Source: an uncultured Pirellulaceae bacterium (GTDB lineage Bacteria; Planctomycetota; Planctomycetia; Pirellulales; Pirellulaceae). Taken from it: a stretch of DNA of 7,242 bases. The DNA lies in assembly GCA_934278005.1 (NCBI GenBank), contig CAKQWG010000158.1, positions 1 to 7,242 of the forward strand, read 5' to 3'. Made by a program: the position numbers and the translations under genes. The stretch's first letter is position 1; every line of letters starts with the position of its first letter. Positions 5,302 to 7,242 of this stretch are shown one piece after another. Below the pieces are notes generated by a model. It did no database searches. It was given only the letters and a program-made list of their open reading frames with translations, and was not told the DNA's origin.

Positions 5302-7002
5302 CTCAAGTTTGAAGCGGGTGAAATTCTCATGCGCCGCGGCCTGCTCGATCAGGAGCAGCTCACGACCCTGCGGGGACAATCGCTAGGGGGCCGAGAGCTC
5401 TTCTTTGCAGCTATCGAGCAAGGACTAGTCGACGAGGAAGCGGCTCTGCGCGCTGTCGGTGAAGAGCTGGGCATGGAGTTCGTCGATCTGCGCAGCGCGG
5501 ATGTCGACCTGGAAGTCGTCAAACACTTCCCACAAAAGCTGATCTATCGACATTCGCTGTTCCCACTCAGCCGCGTCAACGGCTCGCTCACGCTGGCTAC
5601 CAGCGACCCACTGGATGTCTACGCTCTGGATGAAGCCAGCGCGGCCACCGGCCTGTCGATCGTGCCGGTCGTGTCCGAGCGCGCCGAAATTGCCCGCCTG
5701 ATGAAGAAACATCTGGGCGTTGGCTCGGAGACCGTCGAAGGTCTGATGGCCGCCCGCGAAGACGACGATATCCAGCTGCTCGAGGACATCGAATCCGATG
5801 GCAGCGAACTGGGCGAGATGGCCCAGCAGGCGTCCGTCGTGCGACTGGTCAACGAAATCTTGGTAGAAGCCGTCGATTCGCGGGCTAGCGACGTGCACAT
5901 TGAGTCCCAATCCGCGGGGATCGTGGTTCGCTATCGCATCGATGGCATCCTGCATGACCAACCGGTACCGCCCGAAATCAACCGCTTTCAAGCCGCAATT
6001 ATCAGCCGCCTGAAGATTATGGCTCGCTTGAATATCGCAGAAAAACGCTTGCCGCAGGACGGGCGCATCAAGCTCAAAGTGCATGGCCGCGAAATCGACA
6101 TCCGCTTGTCGGCTATTCCCATGATCCACGGCGAAGGCTTGGTCATGCGTATTCTCGATAAAGGTTCGATGAAGTTCGACTTGCAGGGCTTGGGCATGGA
6201 CGATCACACCTACGGCATCTTTAGCCACTTGATCCGCCTGCCGCACGGAATTGTATTGGTCACCGGCCCGACCGGCTCGGGTAAAACGACCACGCTGTAT
6301 AGCTCGCTGCTGGAGATCCGCAGCCCCGAAAATAAAATCATTACCACGGAAGACCCCGTCGAATATCAGCTTGACGGCATTAATCAAATCCAGGTGCATG
6401 CCAAGATCGGTTTGACGTTTGCCGCTTCGCTGCGCAGTATTCTGCGACACGATCCGGACGTGGTGTTGGTGGGCGAAATCCGCGATGCAGAGACTGCCGA
6501 GAACGCTATTCAGGCATCTCTCACAGGTCACTTGGTGTTTAGCACGCTGCACACCAACGATGCGGCGGGCGCCTTTACGCGGATCGTCGATATGGGCATC
6601 GAGCCGTTTCTGGTGTCCAGTACGGTCGAAGGCATCATGGCTCAGCGCCTGCTGCGTAAGCTCTGCCCGGTGTGCAAAGTTGCGTACACTCCCAGTACAG
6701 ACGATTTGCCCAGCGACTTTCCCTGGGAGAAACTCGACGGTAAACAGCTCTACCGCAATGTCGGCTGTCGCACCTGCCGCAACGTGGGCTATGCCGGGAG
6801 GATGGGGATCTATGAATTGCTGGTGACCAATGAGGAGATCAAGTCGTTGGCTCACGACCGAGTCAGCACGTGGGAGATCAAGAAGGCCGCTTTAAATGCG
6901 GGCATGCGGACGCTGCGGATGGACGCCTGGGATAAAGCGATCGAGGGCCGCACCAGTATTGAAGAAGTCCTCCGCGTCACCAAGGGCGACCGCCTATCGT
7001 AG
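5299..7002 (+). CDS. gspE: GspE/PilB-family secretion or pilus assembly ATPase
   Basis: This 567-residue hexameric cytoplasmic ATPase should drive pseudopilus or type IV pilus assembly at the inner membrane. Residues 1-140 are the GspE/MshEN N-terminal domain. An acidic linker (about 154-170, rich in D and E) leads to the N2 PAS-like subdomain at about 175-290, with S-D-V-H-I-E (197-202) and R-L-P-Q-D-G-R-I (250-257). The C-terminal domain carries Walker A G-P-T-G-S-G-K-T (323-330), the Asp box T-T-E-D-P-V-E-Y (349-356), Walker B D-V-V-L-V-G-E-I-R-D (387-396, catalytic E393) and the His box T-G-H-L-V-F-S-T-L-H-T-N-D (409-421). A zinc-binding tetracysteine is present: C456-x2-C459 and C490-x2-C493. 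Length and motifs are normal and the protein looks fully functional. It is coupled to the secretin-like gene by TAATG. No gspF/pilC follows within the window, which is unusual since these often sit beside gspE. The choice between gspE and pilB cannot be settled from this sequence. Confidence 0.95.
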   Translation: MLKFEAGEILMRRGLLDQEQLTTLRGQSLGGRELFFAAIEQGLVDEEAALRAVGEELGMEFVDLRSADVDLEVVKHFPQKLIYRHSLFPLSRVNGSLTLATSDPLDVYALDEASAATGLSIVPVVSERAEIARLMKKHLGVGSETVEGLMAAREDDDIQLLEDIESDGSELGEMAQQASVVRLVNEILVEAVDSRASDVHIESQSAGIVVRYRIDGILHDQPVPPEINRFQAAIISRLKIMARLNIAEKRLPQDGRIKLKVHGREIDIRLSAIPMIHGEGLVMRILDKGSMKFDLQGLGMDDHTYGIFSHLIRLPHGIVLVTGPTGSGKTTTLYSSLLEIRSPENKIITTEDPVEYQLDGINQIQVHAKIGLTFAASLRSILRHDPDVVLVGEIRDAETAENAIQASLTGHLVFSTLHTNDAAGAFTRIVDMGIEPFLVSSTVEGIMAQRLLRKLCPVCKVAYTPSTDDLPSDFPWEKLDGKQLYRNVGCRTCRNVGYAGRMGIYELLVTNEEIKSLAHDRVSTWEIKKAALNAGMRTLRMDAWDKAIEGRTSIEEVLRVTKGDRLS

Positions 7003-7181
7003 CGCGTGGGGTTGATAGCCGGTAGCCCACACCATGCGGTCTAGAGCATGTGGTTTATGCTATGTGGCTTTGGAGTGTCGCTTGGTTGGCCAGGCTGCAT
7101 GCCAGAGGGCTGGCTTTGAGCCGAGGGCATAGGCTGCTAGTCGCATGCTAGATGCTTACATGCTTGGGCTCGCGTTTGGAA
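7003..7181. other. Non-coding region after the ATPase gene
   Basis: No convincing gene or RNA is seen here. The stretch has several short hairpins and many copies of ATGC/GCATG-type words, for example GCATGC at 7097-7102 and 7143-7148. Two short frames start near its end, at the ATGs at 7145 and 7152, and run through the heptamer repeat to the window edge. Confidence 0.5.
7101..7117 (+). terminator. Possible weak terminator hairpin downstream of gspE
   Basis: GCCAG (7101-7105) and CTGGC (7110-7114) form a 5-bp GC-rich stem with loop AGGG, followed by only three T. It lies about 100 bp past the gspE stop. A second imperfect hairpin at 7030-7052 (CAC-C-ATGC / GCAT-G-TG) has no T-tract. Either could help end the operon transcript, but neither is strong. 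Confidence 0.25.
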
Positions 7182-7242
7182 TCTCAAGTCTCAAGTCTCA
7201 AGTCTCAAGTCTCAAGTCTCAAGTCTCAAGTCTCAAGTCTCA
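7182..7242. repeat. 7-bp tandem repeat TCTCAAG, eight full copies plus five bases, running off the window
   Basis: TCTCAAG repeats without a mismatch from 7182 to the last base. The true copy number is unknown because the array is cut by the window edge. The unit is not a multiple of three, so all three + frames are open and encode the same heptapeptide cycle S-Q-V-S-S-L-K. The - strand frames meet TGA every 21 bases. It resembles the short tandem repeats common in intergenic DNA of some bacteria. Confidence 0.95.

Noticed and set aside
5425..6855. A 476-codon open frame on the - strand opposite gspE
   Set aside because: It lies wholly antisense to a clearly real ATPase gene with all motifs intact. 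Its translation shows no recognisable domain and is rich in H, Q and R as expected of a reverse-frame shadow in GC-rich DNA.
7182..7242. Heptamer array considered as a CRISPR array
   Set aside because: The units are 7 bp and directly adjacent with no spacers, so it is a simple tandem repeat.

Overview
The window looks like a chromosomal segment of a GC-rich planctomycete, probably a Pirellulales-type organism. This is inference from three things: a very large secretin N-domain protein with glycine-rich insertions paired with a GspE/PilB ATPase, a COG2232-like ATP-grasp enzyme of the kind known from the planctomycete C1/methanopterin gene set, and a main gene start with no Shine-Dalgarno sequence. 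No rRNA, tRNA, CRISPR array or transposase is visible.

Layout. Positions 1-117 hold what looks like the first ~20 codons of a short-chain dehydrogenase on the + strand, cut off just before its nucleotide-binding loop is complete, plus a possible terminator for the gene on the other strand. Positions 118-1464 (- strand) encode a complete 448-residue ATP-grasp protein. A 166-bp divergent intergenic region (1465-1630) follows. Positions 1631-5299 (+) encode a 1222-residue exported protein: a signal peptide, a helical region with four LTxxQ-like motifs, an N0/STN-type domain, about seven secretin N-type domains and a Gly/Arg-rich tail. The C-terminal secretin barrel domain is not seen. Positions 5299-7002 (+) encode a 567-residue GspE/PilB-type ATPase whose start codon overlaps the upstream stop codon (TAATG). 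Positions 7003-7242 are non-coding as far as can be seen. They contain weak hairpins and end in a 7-bp tandem repeat that runs off the window.

How the genes work together. The 1222-aa protein and the ATPase form a tight two-gene operon. By family, the ATPase powers pseudopilus or pilus assembly at the inner membrane, and secretin N-domains form periplasmic rings around the pilus or substrate path. The pair is therefore most likely part of a divergent type II secretion or type IV pilus machine whose barrel secretin, GspF/PilC platform protein and (pseudo)pilins are encoded elsewhere. The ATP-grasp gene is transcribed away from this operon and has no evident link to it.

The most notable signals are the barrel-less secretin architecture, large low-complexity insertions at what appears to be the same loop in three consecutive N-domains (one holding an eight-glycine period-4 zipper), a cluster of frame-preserving minisatellites in the largest insertion, and the terminal heptamer repeat, which encodes the same coiled-coil-like heptapeptide in all three + frames.
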